Positions 1 to 8,342 of a DNA stretch of 30,460 nucleotides are shown in pieces. The position numbers and the translations under genes are program-made. The stretch is from Coriobacteriaceae bacterium (GTDB lineage Bacteria > Actinomycetota > Coriobacteriia > Coriobacteriales > Coriobacteriaceae), in NCBI GenBank assembly GCA_902362275.1, contig CABIWB010000006.1:75781-106240 (forward strand), read 5' to 3'. The notes below the pieces were generated by a model. That model worked only from the letters and a program-made list of their open reading frames with translations, searched no databases and was not told the DNA's origin. Each line of letters opens with the position of its first letter. Position 1 is the first letter of the stretch.

Positions 1-18
1 CCGCAACTTATGAGGCGG

Positions 19-399
19 CTATTCATCGCTGCCCGGTTTGCGACGGTTGGCCTTTTTAATGGCGTTGAAGTGCTTGTCATTGAGCCTGCGCTGGCGAGAG
101 CGCTGAGGTACCTTGGTCTTTACGCGTCGGCGCGGTGGACGCCCGCGACGCTCAAGCTCAGCGCGCAGCTTATGCAGGCAGCTGCTACGGTTTTGGAACT
201 GGCTGCGGCTCTCACGCGCCGTCACGGTAATCCCCGAAGGGATATGCTTCATGCGCACCGCCGAGTCCGTCGTGTTCACGCCCTGCCCACCCGGGCCCGT
301 CGCGCGAAACACCTGCACCTCGCAATCGCGCGTCAACTCCTCGACCGACATCTCGGCATAGTGCGCATACTCACGCCATCCCATCTTGTTCTCATCCAT
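19..399 (-). CDS. Peptide chain release factor-like protein (GGQ domain)
   Basis: A 126-residue protein with a single class I release factor catalytic domain. The GGQ motif is at residues 37-39 in the context GPGGQGVN, where the family usually has GPGGQHVN. It is followed by a conserved SAVRMKH/PSGI segment and a very basic C-terminal tail (RRRVKTKVPQRSRQRR), as in ArfB/YaeJ and C12orf65-like ribosome-rescue hydrolases. It lacks the codon-recognition domains of RF1 and RF2, so a role in freeing stalled ribosomes by hydrolysing peptidyl-tRNA is likely; this is inferred from the family. The start at 399 is chosen because a strong GGGGAGGTG binding site lies just upstream; a longer in-frame extension would run through the terminator of the upstream gene xpt. 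Confidence 0.85.
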   Translation of the reverse strand: MDENKMGWREYAHYAEMSVEELTRDCEVQVFRATGPGGQGVNTTDSAVRMKHIPSGITVTARESRSQFQNRSSCLHKLRAELERRGRPPRRRVKTKVPQRSRQRRLNDKHFNAIKKANRRKPGSDE

Positions 400-419
400 A
401 TCAACACCTCCCCTCATAC

Positions 420-455
420 AAAAAATGTGACAAAGGGACAGTCCCTTTGTCACAT
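420..455 (-). terminator. Terminator of xpt (perfect 15-bp palindrome)
   Basis: Arms 425-439 and 441-455 are perfectly complementary around one central base (core GTGACAAAGGGAC). On the minus strand they are followed by a run of six T. It sits just past the xpt stop and directly before the ribosome binding site of the next gene. Confidence 0.8.
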
Positions 456-482
456 CGCATGCCAATCGCTTGTGTTGCGTGC

Positions 483-1061
483 TTAGGCGAAGGTGATCTC
501 GCCGGTCTCGCAGTCCATATCGGCGATACGGGCCAGGCTCTCGACGCGGAAGCCGCGCTCGCGGAGCTTATCGCCACCGCCCTGGAAGCCCTTCTCCACC
601 GCAATGCCAATACCGGATACCTCGGCACCCGCAGCCTCGCAGATCTTGATAAGACCCTCGAGCGCGCAGCCGTTGGCCAAAAAGTCGTCGATAATCAGGA
701 CCTTGTCACCCTCGGACAGGAAGCGCTTGCCAACGATGACCGGGTACTCCTTCTGCTTGGTAAAGGAGTAGATGGTCGTGGCATACTGCTCGCCGTCGAG
801 GTTGATGGACTGCGCCTTCTTGGCAAAGACAACCGGCACGCCGCCAAAATGCTGGGCCGCAATGCAAGCCATGCCAATGCCCGAAGCCTCGATCGTAAGA
901 ATCTTGTTGATCTCGACGCCCTCGAACAGACGGGCCCACTCGGCGCCCATGTGGTCGAACAACTCAACGTCGCACTGGTGGTTGAGGAAGGCATCAACCT
1001 TAAGGACGTTACCGGCCTTTACGATGCCGTCATGGCGAATACGCTCCTCAAGCTCCTGCAT
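483..1061 (-). CDS. xpt: Xanthine phosphoribosyltransferase
   Basis: A 192-residue type I phosphoribosyltransferase that converts xanthine and PRPP to XMP in cytoplasmic purine salvage. The PRPP-binding signature [11 protein letters not shown] is present, as are the family segments [13 protein letters not shown] and VPVVFAKK. Length matches Bacillus subtilis Xpt (about 194). The ATG at 1061 is preferred to an in-frame GTG six codons upstream because AGAAGGGG lies about 7 nt before it. It is the last gene of its unit and ends in the palindromic terminator. Xpt genes often carry a guanine riboswitch, but the short leader here shows no purine aptamer. Confidence 0.93.
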   Translation of the reverse strand: MQELEERIRHDGIVKAGNVLKVDAFLNHQCDVELFDHMGAEWARLFEGVEINKILTIEASGIGMACIAAQHFGGVPVVFAKKAQSINLDGEQYATTIYSFTKQKEYPVIVGKRFLSEGDKVLIIDDFLANGCALEGLIKICEAAGAEVSGIGIAVEKGFQGGGDKLRERGFRVESLARIADMDCETGEITFA

Positions 1062-1116
1062 GGCGCAACCCCTTCTCACGGCAACGATACCGCGCGATTA
1101 ATAAACGTTGTTCGAT

Positions 1117-1125
1117 AGTCTACCA
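1117..1125 (-). promoter_or_regulatory. Possible xpt extended -10 promoter
   Basis: On the minus strand TGG-TAGACT reads as an extended -10 element about 55 nt before the xpt start. No convincing -35 box is visible. A CGAAC core (as in PurR boxes) lies just downstream, but only one half-site is present. Confidence 0.35.
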
Positions 1126-1218
1126 CGGACCGACCCCCGCCCGCCTCACAAGCCGCATCGCACCACAAGCCAGTCTTTTTGGGACGGCGCGAATCGTGGC
1201 AGACAGCCTCCCAACACG

Positions 1219-2523
1219 CTATTGGCGGGCGCGCATCTTCACCAAACGCACCATGGCAAGCGCAAAGCCCACAGCGGCCACAGCCATGAGTACGTAGAAC
1301 ACCGAGCGAAAGCCGAATAGGAATACATCCGGACGGCCTGCAACAAAACTGGTCACGGCCTCGCCCATCGCCACGCTCATCTGCCCATACAGGATATGCG
1401 ACGCCGCCGTAATGCCGAGTGCCATGCCGGCATAGCGCGCCAAACTGCCCAAGCTGCCCGCAAAACCAAGTGCCTCGCGCGGAGCCGACCCCATATACAA
1501 CGAGTTGTTGGGACTCTGGAAAATCGACGTACCGCAGGACATAAACGCGACGCAGCACACGATCACAGGGATAGAAGAGTGCTCGTCGAGCGTGCTTACT
1601 GCAAAGAGACCGCACACATACACGCCCAGGCCGACCGCCGTGGGACCCTCGCAGCCAACACGGTCCGAAACCGTACCCGAAAGCGGTCCGATAAAGGCAT
1701 TCACCATCGGCAGCGCCAAAAAGAGCAATCCGGAAATGTCGGAACCAAAGCCATGGGCGTCCTGAAAATAGAACGGCAGGATAAACTCGGATGCGCCAAT
1801 ACCAACGAACACGATGAGCATGCAGGCAAGGTTGATGGTGAAGGCCGAATTTGCAAAGCAGCGACGAACGGCCTCGATCAGGGACATGGGGCGCTCGCCG
1901 GCCTCCGGCTTAACATGCGGCAGCGTGTAGAGCCCCACGATAAACGAGATGACGCCAATGGGCAGGTTGATGAGGAAGATGCTCTCCCAGGGAAAGCTTG
2001 CCACCAGCATGCCGCCGAGCACGGGACCACACATCATGCCGAGGGCCACAAAGGTCGCGAGAATACCCATGGCACGGCCTCGTTCGCGCGCCGGAAACGA
2101 CTCGGTGATGATACCCATGTTGTTAGCCATGGCCGCCGCGCAACCGACGCCCTGAACAATGCGTGCCAGGATAAGAACCTCGAGCGAGGCCGAAAGGCCG
2201 CACAGCAGCGAACCGACCGAAAAGACGATGACGCCCAGCTGGAACACATTCACCTTGCCGCGCAAGTCGCCCAGACGGCCAAACGGCAACATAGCCACGC
2301 AAGTCGCAAGCAGGTACACCGAGCTTACCAGCTGAATGCGATCGAGGCCCACGCCCAGCTCCTTTTGCATCACGGGCAGCGCCACGGTCACGACGGTCGA
2401 ATCCAGACACACCATAAATGTCATGATGAGCACGGTAAACAGAATCGCCCACTTGTTCTTGCCATGGGTGTCGCCCTCTAGAGCAATGTGCTCGCGGCGC
2501 AGCTGCTCTGCGGTTTTCTCCAT
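1219..2523 (-). CDS. MFS transporter, DHA family drug/solute exporter
   Basis: A 434-residue integral membrane protein of the major facilitator superfamily. The first membrane segment ends in CLDSTVVTVALP, typical of the EmrB/QacA-like drug:H+ antiporters. The cytoplasmic loop 2-3 has motif A (GRLGDLRGK) and segment 5 has the antiporter motif C (GPVLGGML). The length fits 12 or at most 14 membrane segments. The substrate cannot be read from the sequence. The start at 2523 is chosen because AAAGGA lies 5 nt upstream; the ATG two codons earlier overlaps that site. It follows metY, but a strong terminator separates them, so it probably has its own promoter or depends on read-through. Confidence 0.88.
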   Translation of the reverse strand: MEKTAEQLRREHIALEGDTHGKNKWAILFTVLIMTFMVCLDSTVVTVALPVMQKELGVGLDRIQLVSSVYLLATCVAMLPFGRLGDLRGKVNVFQLGVIVFSVGSLLCGLSASLEVLILARIVQGVGCAAAMANNMGIITESFPARERGRAMGILATFVALGMMCGPVLGGMLVASFPWESIFLINLPIGVISFIVGLYTLPHVKPEAGERPMSLIEAVRRCFANSAFTINLACMLIVFVGIGASEFILPFYFQDAHGFGSDISGLLFLALPMVNAFIGPLSGTVSDRVGCEGPTAVGLGVYVCGLFAVSTLDEHSSIPVIVCCVAFMSCGTSIFQSPNNSLYMGSAPREALGFAGSLGSLARYAGMALGITAASHILYGQMSVAMGEAVTSFVAGRPDVFLFGFRSVFYVLMAVAAVGFALAMVRLVKMRARQ

Positions 2524-2549
2524 ATCCATCCTTTCGAGTTGCCCAACGC

Positions 2550-2596
2550 AAAAACGGGGCCCCAATCGCCTGTAAACAGTCGCGATTGGGGTCCCG
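2550..2596 (-). terminator. Terminator of metY
   Basis: Arms 2555-2569 and 2582-2596 form a 15-bp stem (one G-T pair) with a 12-nt loop. On the minus strand the stem is followed by TTTTT. Confidence 0.88.
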
Positions 2597-2664
2597 CCTG
2601 CGGAATCGGAACTAAAGGTCGCCGAAGCTTTCTGCCAGCATCGGCGCCTTGTGCGAACGCTAGC

Positions 2665-3948
2665 CTAGCACTGCTCGAGCGCCTGCTCAAGGTCGGCAAT
2701 CAGATCGGCCGTGTCCTCGAGGCCGCACGACAGGCGTACCATGTCGGCGGAAATGCCACAGGCGATGAGCTCTTCATCGTTCATCTGGCGATGCGTGGCA
2801 TTAGCGGGATGCAGGCAGCAAGTGCGGGCGTCGGCCACATGCGTGGCGATCTGGGCGAGCTTGAGGCTCTTCATAAAGGTCTCGGCCGCCGCGCGACCAC
2901 CGTTAAAGCCAAAGCTCACAACGCCGCAGGTACCGTTTGGCATGTACTTCTGAGCCAGGTCATAGTACTTGTCGCCCTCCAGGCCCGGATAGCTCACGAA
3001 GCGCACCTTGGGATGGCTCTGCAGGAACTTGGCAACGGCCAGGCCGTTCTCGCAATGACGCGGCATGCGCACATGCAGGCTCTCGAGCGAGCTGTTCAGG
3101 AAGAAGGCCGCCTGCGGATTCTGCATAGGACCAAGATCGCGCATGAGCTGAGCGGTTGCCTTGGTAATGAAGGCACCCTCGCGACCAAACTTCTCGGCAT
3201 AGGTCACGCCGTGGTAGCTCTCATCGGGCGTGGTAAGACCCGGGAACTTGTCCGCATGAGCCATCCAGTCAAACTGGCCGTGGTCGACGATCACGCCGCC
3301 CAGGTAGGCAGCATGTCCATCCATGTACTTGGTGGTGGAGTGCGTGACGATGTCGGCGCCCCACTCAAAGGGACGGCACATCACGGGCGTCGGGAAGGTG
3401 TTGTCGACCATCAGTGGCACGCCGTGGTCATGTGCGGCCTTGGCAAAGCGCTCGATATCGAGCACGGCAAGGGCGGGGTTGGCAATCGTCTCACCAAAGA
3501 CGAGCTTGGTATTGGGCTCAAAGGCTGCCTCGAGCTCCTCATCGGTGCAGTCGGGGGCAACGAACGTGCAGGTCAAGCCCATGCGACCCATGGTATGAGC
3601 CAGCAGGTTGTAGGTACCGCCGTAAATGGCAGAGCTGGCGACCACATGATCGCCGGCACCGGCCACGTTAAAGATCGCGAGAAAGTTCGCAGCCATGCCC
3701 GAGCTCGTGAGCATCGCGGCGGTGCCTCCCTCCATCTCGCAAATCTTGGCGGCAACCAGATCGCACGTGGGGTTCTGCAGGCGGCTGTAGAAGTAGCCCG
3801 ACTCCTCCAGGTCAAACAGCTTGCCCATATGCTCGGACGTGTCGTACTTCCACGTGGTGGACTGGTAGATGGGCACCTGGCGCGGCTCGGCATCTCCCGG
3901 GTGATAGCCGCCCTGAACACATGTAGTACCGATGGTCTGCTCGCTCAT
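2665..3948 (-). CDS. metY: O-acetylhomoserine sulfhydrylase (Cys/Met metabolism PLP enzyme)
   Basis: A 427-residue PLP enzyme of the cystathionine gamma-synthase family. By family knowledge it makes homocysteine from O-acetylhomoserine and sulfide. The PLP-binding lysine is K207 in HSTTKYMDGH. Other family marks are YSRLQNPT (residues 54-61, phosphate contact from the partner subunit), SSGMAA and VDNTFPTP. The length (about 425-430) and the QSTTWKYDT N-terminus fit OAH sulfhydrylase rather than the shorter cystathionine synthases or lyases. AAGGGAGCT precedes the ATG. The leader is short and I see no SAM riboswitch. Confidence 0.9.
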   Translation of the reverse strand: MSEQTIGTTCVQGGYHPGDAEPRQVPIYQSTTWKYDTSEHMGKLFDLEESGYFYSRLQNPTCDLVAAKICEMEGGTAAMLTSSGMAANFLAIFNVAGAGDHVVASSAIYGGTYNLLAHTMGRMGLTCTFVAPDCTDEELEAAFEPNTKLVFGETIANPALAVLDIERFAKAAHDHGVPLMVDNTFPTPVMCRPFEWGADIVTHSTTKYMDGHAAYLGGVIVDHGQFDWMAHADKFPGLTTPDESYHGVTYAEKFGREGAFITKATAQLMRDLGPMQNPQAAFFLNSSLESLHVRMPRHCENGLAVAKFLQSHPKVRFVSYPGLEGDKYYDLAQKYMPNGTCGVVSFGFNGGRAAAETFMKSLKLAQIATHVADARTCCLHPANATHRQMNDEELIACGISADMVRLSCGLEDTADLIADLEQALEQC

Positions 3949-4036
3949 ATCTAGCTCCCTTGCCTGGGTTTTAGTTTTATTCGGTTCACGATACCGCTAC
4001 CCCGCACCCCTCTCAACCCATCCCGCAGATAGGTTA

Positions 4037-4076
4037 TGGGACAAATTAATCAGGTTAATTTGTCCCAAATCTTAAG
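4037..4076 (+). repeat. Palindromic intergenic repeat, copy 1
   Basis: Contains a perfect 12-bp inverted repeat (GGGACAAATTAA, 4038-4049 and 4054-4065) with a 4-nt loop, followed by AAATCTTAAG. A second copy at 16125-16164 matches at 35 of 40 positions; all differences fall in the loop and inner stem. Confidence 0.8.
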
Positions 4077-4182
4077 AAAGTGTTCGATAGCGAAAAACAA
4101 TGAGATATGCACTGCGGTCTCGATAAGCGAATGCGCCGGCAAGGGTACCATAGGCGGGTACACCGTGACCAAGGAGACAACG

Positions 4183-4629
4183 ATGAAGCAAATCGATACG
4201 GCCCAGCTCGACATCACCGCCTGTCAGGCTCAGGCTGCCGAATATCACGCCCGTGGCTTTAACTGCGCCCAGGCCGTCGCCTGCACGCTCGCGCCCGCCG
4301 TCGGACTCGACCCCCAGGTCGCCTTTACCCTCACCGAGGGCTTTGGCGCCGGCATGGGCGGCATGACCGAAACCTGTGGCGCCATCTCGGGCGCCGTGGC
4401 CATCATGGGCTTTGTAATGAGCGATGGCATGGAAAACCCGAAGACCAAGGGCCAGACCTACAAGCTGTCGCGCGAGATTGCCAAGCGCTTTGGCGAGAAG
4501 AACACGACGACCGTCTGCGGCACGCTCAAGGGCATCGGATCGGACAAGGGTCCGCTCCGCAGCTGTCCCGGTTGCATCGACGATGCCGTCGAAATCGCCT
4601 GTGATGTACTAAAGCAGCTCGCCGAGTAA
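4183..4629 (+). CDS. C_GCAxxG_C_C family putative redox protein
   Basis: A 148-residue cysteine-rich protein of the putative redox-active C_GCAxxG_C_C family. Conserved cysteines are C28 and C34 in GFNCAQAVAC, C65 in ETCGAISG, C112, and the RSCPGC pair C128/C131; C14 and C140 are extra. The glycine-rich stretch FGAGMGGM is also typical. Members are small soluble proteins thought to bind metal or do electron transfer; no reaction is established. The ATG at 4183 is supported by AAGGAG at 4171-4176; the reading frame stays open far upstream but that part crosses the palindromic repeat and is unlikely to be translated. It stands alone, divergent from metY. Confidence 0.85.
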   Translation: MKQIDTAQLDITACQAQAAEYHARGFNCAQAVACTLAPAVGLDPQVAFTLTEGFGAGMGGMTETCGAISGAVAIMGFVMSDGMENPKTKGQTYKLSREIAKRFGEKNTTTVCGTLKGIGSDKGPLRSCPGCIDDAVEIACDVLKQLAE

Positions 4630-4642
4630 ACGGCAGCGACAT

Positions 4643-4693
4643 AAAACGACGGTCGGTGTGCTTGGGATCCGTCCAAAAGCACACCGACCGTCG
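4643..4693 (-). terminator. Terminator of the yigZ-like gene, possibly bidirectional
   Basis: A perfect 17-bp stem (4647-4663 with 4677-4693, loop 13 nt) between two converging genes. The T-run (TTTTATG) follows on the minus strand; on the plus strand there is no T-run, so it may act only weakly for the upstream plus gene. Confidence 0.82.
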
Positions 4694-4696
4694 CCG

Positions 4697-5332
4697 TTAG
4701 AACTCCGCAAACTCGGGTGCGCTGACCTCGATCTCCTCGCGCCCCGCCATAAGCTCGCGCATCTTAGCGCAAAACGGCTCCTGCTCCCCCGCTTTGAACA
4801 CCAAATGAATCGTCACGGTATCCGCGTAATCGGTATCCGAAACCTTGGCACCCGAATCCTGCGCCAAACGAAGCACCTGCTCGTACTGCGGATAGGCCAC
4901 ATGCACGTCAACAGGCATGACACTCGTCATCTCGACAATCTGCCCGGCCTCCTGAGCCGCGGCCACCGCCGCCTGCGTCGCCGCGGTATAGGCGCGCACC
5001 AAGCCACCGGGCCCTAACAGTGTGCCACCAAAATAGCGCGTCACTACGCAGCAAACATTTTTGAGCTCCGCGCCACGCAACACCTCGAGCGTCGGCATCC
5101 CGCTCGTGCGGCTCGGCTCACCGTCATCGCTTTGACGCTCGCGTCCATCGACCAAAATCCACGCGGAAACATTGTGTCGAGCGTCGTAATGACGTTTGCG
5201 AACGGTCTCGATAAAGGCATTCGCCTCATCCTCGGACTCAATATGGACCAGCTGGGCAATAAACCGGCTTTTGCGGTCCACAAACTCGCCCGAAGCCTCA
5301 ATATTCGATTGCAGAGTAAAATAGCTGTCCAA
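4697..5332 (-). CDS. yigZ: YigZ / IMPACT family protein (UPF0029)
   Basis: About 211 residues, the usual length for the YigZ family. The N-terminal UPF0029 domain carries the diagnostic SDDGEPSRTSGMP and RYFGGTLLGPGGLVRAYT segments, and a C-terminal DUF1949-like region follows. IMPACT proteins are linked to translation regulation in eukaryotes; the bacterial role is unsettled. There is no ATG at the N-terminus: two TTG codons in tandem (5335 and 5332) follow GAGGGG, and the second gives the better spacing (5 nt), so it was chosen. The two alternatives differ by one residue. It ends in the 17-bp hairpin shared with the converging redox protein gene. Confidence 0.86.
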   Translation of the reverse strand: MDSYFTLQSNIEASGEFVDRKSRFIAQLVHIESEDEANAFIETVRKRHYDARHNVSAWILVDGRERQSDDGEPSRTSGMPTLEVLRGAELKNVCCVVTRYFGGTLLGPGGLVRAYTAATQAAVAAAQEAGQIVEMTSVMPVDVHVAYPQYEQVLRLAQDSGAKVSDTDYADTVTIHLVFKAGEQEPFCAKMRELMAGREEIEVSAPEFAEF

Positions 5333-5417
5333 CAAAGCCCCTCAACAGAATAATGCGCGGCAACAAACAGTCTCAATAATACGGCAAAGGCCGTACCGAT
5401 TGTCAGGGTAACAAAAA

Positions 5418-5782
5418 TGCCAAGTGGGCCTGTAAGCCGGGTTCTGTCGTGAACGGTCATTTATCTTGTCTGCACGTTACCGTGCAGCTCCACGCACGCT
5501 ACCCGAACGCGGACCGGGCCGGCCCATAGCGTTCCTATTCGCGCTTGCTCCGGATGGGGCTTGCCAAGCCGCCGTGTTGCCACGACGCTGGTGGTCTCTT
5601 ACACCACCGTTTCAGCTTTTCCCTTTACGCCTTGCGGCGCAGGTGGGAGTCTTCTTTTCTGCGGCGCTTTCCGTCGGATCACTCCGCCCGGCCGTTAGCC
5701 GGCATCCCGCCCTCTGGAGCCCGGACTTTCCTCACGCGTACTGCAAGCAGCACATCGCGCGACCGTCTGGCCCACTCAGCAG
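5418..5782 (-). ncRNA. rnpB: RNase P RNA component, bacterial type A
   Basis: On the minus strand the universally conserved GAGGAAAGTCCGGGCTC block lies near the 5' end (5717-5733) and ACAGAA-CCCGGCTTA near the 3' end, about 5430-5448. The termini GAGTGGGCC and GGCCCACTT pair as helix P1. The RNA processes the 5' ends of tRNA precursors together with RnpA protein. A -10 box TACACT (5789-5794, minus) puts the 5' end near 5782. P1 is followed by GGCATTTTTG, which probably ends transcription near 5415. Ends are good to about 5 nt. Confidence 0.95.
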
Positions 5783-5863
5783 TGCAAGAGTGTAACACAC
5801 CGTTGCCGCAGGCAATGGCACAACGCAAACGCTCGACACGATAAACCAAGAACCGCCATGCGA

Positions 5864-5980
5864 TACAATGGTCCTGTCGATGGGCAACGTCGTCAGTCGA
5901 GACGCGACCGCGCTCCGCACCCCTCCGTCTACTCGGTGTGTTCCCGCCTCCTCCCCGAGGCGGGATGTCGGCTTTTTTCA
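5864..5980 (+). ncRNA. Candidate small RNA between rnpB and rpsA
   Basis: In the roughly 300-bp gap between two minus-strand genes, a plus-strand -10 box TACAAT (5864-5869) is followed about 70 nt later by a perfect 8-bp hairpin (5943-5950 with 5957-5964, loop CTCCCC) and then six T at 5973-5978. No coding region with a ribosome binding site is seen. A competing stem CTCGG/CCGAG overlaps the hairpin. C-rich loops recall the actinobacterial 6C RNAs, but I cannot align it to that family. Weak points are the lack of a clear -35 box and the 8-nt gap between stem and T-run. Confidence 0.35.
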
Positions 5981-6043
5981 TGCACCGACAATCCAATAGC
6001 CTGTGGACAGCCCGGCAGCATTGCGCATCTCGGCGCCAAATGC

Positions 6044-6078
6044 AAAAAGGGACCCGTCCATTACGGACGAATCCCTTA
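6044..6078 (-). terminator. Terminator of rpsA
   Basis: On the minus strand a 13-bp stem (two G-T pairs; AAGGGATTCGTCC pairing with GGACGGGTCCCTT) and 5-nt loop are followed by TTTTT, just downstream of the S1 gene stop. Confidence 0.85.
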
Positions 6079-6101
6079 AAACAAGTGATCGTCAAACCGA
6101 T

Positions 6102-7268
6102 TTACTCGGCGTCGGTCTCCTCGTCCTTCTTCTCGGAAGGCAGCGGGGTAACCTCGATCTCGACGCCCAGAGTCTCAGCAGCAGACTTCATGGACAGGGA
6201 GATACGACGACGGTCGAGATCGATCTCCATGACCTTGACCTGAACCTTGTCGCCCACATGGGTGACCTGAGAAGGCTGATCGACGTGCTTGTTGGCCATC
6301 TCGGAGATGTGCACCAAGCCCTCGATGCCCTCGCCCAGATCGACGAAAGCGCCGAACGGGACAAGCTTGGTCACAGTACCCTCGACGATAGCGCCAACGG
6401 GGTACTTCTTGACCAGTGCGCGCCACGGATCCTCTGTGGTCTGCTTGAGACCCAGGGAGATGCGCTCGCGATTGAGATCGACGTCGAGAACCTCGACCTC
6501 GACCTCCTGGCCGACCTTGACAACCTCGGAAGGATGGTTGACGTGGTTCCAAGAGAGCTCGGAGATATGGATGAGGCCGTCGATACCGCCGAGGTCGACG
6601 AAGGCGCCGAAGTCGACGATGGAGGAAACGGTGCCCTGGAGACGCATGCCAGACTTGAGCTTGGACAGGATCTCGGAGCGCTCGGCCTTACGGGACTCCT
6701 CGAGCACGACGCGACGGGAGAGAACGACGTTGTTGCGGTTGCGGTCCATCTCGATGACGCGGGCCTCGATGCGGGTGCCCATGTAAGAGGTGAGGTCCTT
6801 GACGCGACGGAGGTCGACGAGGGAAGCGGGCAGGAAGCCACGCAGGCCGATGTCGAGGATCAGGCCGCCCTTGACAACCTCGATAACCTCGCCCTCGACG
6901 TTCTCGCCGGAGTTGAACTTCTCCTCGATGCTGTTCCAAGCACGCTCGTACTCGGCACGCTTCTTGGACAGGACCAGACGACCGTCCTTGTCCTCCTTCT
7001 GGAGAACCAGAGCCTCGATGGGATCACCGAGTGCAACGATGTCTGCAGGGTTAGCGTCCTTGCGGATGGACAGCTCGCGGACCGGGATAACGCCCTCGGA
7101 CTTGAATCCGATGTCAACGAGCACCTCGTCATGCTCGATCTTAACGACAGTGCCGTTAACGAGATCGCCCTCATCAAAGTCGGTAATCGTACCGTCGATG
7201 AGGTTGTTCATCTCCTCCTCGTTGACATCGTCAAGAGAGAAAATGGACGAGTTCTGAATCTCACTCAA
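6102..7268 (-). CDS. rpsA: 30S ribosomal protein S1
   Basis: A 388-residue protein with four S1 RNA-binding domains at about residues 35-103, 121-187, 206-276 and 291-362. Domains 3 and 4 carry the best consensus (VDFGAFVDLGGIDGLIHISE and VPFGAFVDLGEGIEGLVHISE). It helps mRNA bind the small subunit. Six-domain E. coli S1 is about 557 residues; a four-domain S1 is usual in Gram-positive bacteria. The acidic N-terminus and the DEETDAE tail flank the domains. The start is TTG at 7268, with AAAGGGG 8 nt upstream; no ATG fits without losing the conserved N-terminus. A good promoter lies about 125 nt upstream, leaving room for a regulated leader. Confidence 0.94.
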   Translation of the reverse strand: MSEIQNSSIFSLDDVNEEEMNNLIDGTITDFDEGDLVNGTVVKIEHDEVLVDIGFKSEGVIPVRELSIRKDANPADIVALGDPIEALVLQKEDKDGRLVLSKKRAEYERAWNSIEEKFNSGENVEGEVIEVVKGGLILDIGLRGFLPASLVDLRRVKDLTSYMGTRIEARVIEMDRNRNNVVLSRRVVLEESRKAERSEILSKLKSGMRLQGTVSSIVDFGAFVDLGGIDGLIHISELSWNHVNHPSEVVKVGQEVEVEVLDVDLNRERISLGLKQTTEDPWRALVKKYPVGAIVEGTVTKLVPFGAFVDLGEGIEGLVHISEMANKHVDQPSQVTHVGDKVQVKVMEIDLDRRRISLSMKSAAETLGVEIEVTPLPSEKKDEETDAE

Positions 7269-7399
7269 AGGTGGACCCCTTTCGAACTACGGGGCCCCGA
7301 TTGCTAGGACCTACAGAAGGGTGCGACAAGCACACAACGTTTAGGAACACTCGGGAGCCGACAGATACTAATGTGACGCTTATGCAATCACGTTTGTAT

Positions 7400-7428
7400 A
7401 GATTACGGGGAAATGAGTTCGATTTCAA
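7400..7428 (-). promoter_or_regulatory. Likely rpsA promoter
   Basis: On the minus strand TTGAAA (7423-7428), a 17-nt spacer and TAATCT (7400-7405) form a good sigma-70 promoter. Transcription would begin near 7393, giving a leader of about 125 nt. The rest of the 315-bp gap 7269-7583 shows no gene; it must also hold the promoter of the plus-strand HAD gene, for which I see no clear boxes. Confidence 0.6.
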
Positions 7429-7583
7429 GCGTGAACTGCTATTTTTTACTCGTGTGGAGACTTTTTCGTAATCTTATGAACACACGTCTCCGCAACTTGA
7501 CGATAACCAGCCAGGCATTCGGCTTTGGGGTAAAGTATCCGGAGCCAACGATTCTAGATCGATTTTTCGAGAAAGGTGCCCGC

Positions 7584-8342
7584 GTGCTCAAAGCAGTCGT
7601 TTTCGATATGGACGAAACGCTTCTTAGCATCAACCTCGACGCGTTCATCCTTCGCTATTTTAAGGATGTCTCTTCGATGCTCGCAGATATCGGGCGCCGC
7701 AGCCGCGGTGGCACGATGGCACGCCTCGGCACCATCCTGGTCGACCTCAACGCCAATCGCCGCAGCGGCACGGACAACCACACCAATCTTGAGTTTTACC
7801 AAGAAGAGGTCGAGCGCCGATGCGGGATTTGCCTCTCCGATCCCCTCATCTACGAGGCGTTTACCTACTACGACCGCGAAGTTCTTCCGTACAAGAATGA
7901 CGAACTCATCAACGCCCATGCCATGCCGGGCGCACACGCCGCGCTTCAGGCCGTACAGGACGCAGGGCTGCGTTGCGCGCTCTTTACCAATCCCAGCTTT
8001 CCCCAGGGGGCCATCGAGTGCCGCATGGGTTGGGGTGACCTGGCCGACGCTCCCTTTGAACTCGTCACGCACATGGGAAACGCCACCCGTTGCAAGCCCG
8101 ATGCCACCTACTATCTTGAGCAGCTTCAGGTGATGGGGCTCGAGCCGCACGAGGTCCTTATGGTGGGCAACGACCCCAAGCGTGACTTCCCCAGTCCCGC
8201 TTGCGGCATTCAAACCGCCTATGTTGGCCAGGGAAAACCCGGCCGAGCCACCTGGCACGGAACCATGGAAGACTTCGCCCGCGACTTTAACGCCGTAGTA
8301 GAAGCCTTCTACGAACACCAAGTAGCCGACGAACTGTCCTAG
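7584..8342 (+). CDS. HAD family hydrolase (phosphatase)
   Basis: A 252-residue haloacid dehalogenase superfamily enzyme. Motif I is DMDETL with nucleophile D8 and D10, motif II is T135 in ALFTN, motif III is K171 in RCKPDATYY and motif IV is GNDPKRD (D197, D201). A helical cap domain fills the space between motifs I and II (type C1), and the order resembles YjjG/phosphoglycolate phosphatase-like enzymes. The substrate is unknown. The GTG start at 7584 is supported by GAGAAAGG 7 nt upstream and by motif I starting directly after it. Its stop codon overlaps that of the converging gene. Confidence 0.85.
   Translation: MLKAVVFDMDETLLSINLDAFILRYFKDVSSMLADIGRRSRGGTMARLGTILVDLNANRRSGTDNHTNLEFYQEEVERRCGICLSDPLIYEAFTYYDREVLPYKNDELINAHAMPGAHAALQAVQDAGLRCALFTNPSFPQGAIECRMGWGDLADAPFELVTHMGNATRCKPDATYYLEQLQVMGLEPHEVLMVGNDPKRDFPSPACGIQTAYVGQGKPGRATWHGTMEDFARDFNAVVEAFYEHQVADELS

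Noticed and set aside
425..455. Palindrome GTGACAAAGGGAC as a mobile or regulatory repeat
   Set aside because: It is followed by a T-run directly after the xpt stop, so termination explains it; only one copy is present in this window.
1062..1218. Guanine riboswitch before xpt
   Set aside because: Expected from other Firmicutes-type xpt genes, but no purine aptamer core is present and the leader is only about 55 nt.
2488..3954. Very long open frame (488 codons) opposite metY, and similar long ones opposite rpsA (6003-7307) and the aminopeptidase (19094-20701)
   Set aside because: High-GC codon bias keeps antisense frames open; these have no family motifs or binding sites, while the opposite strand is clearly coding.
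3949..4036. SAM riboswitch or T-box before metY
   Set aside because: The space to the divergent neighbour's repeat is under 90 nt and lacks the conserved aptamer or T-box sequences.
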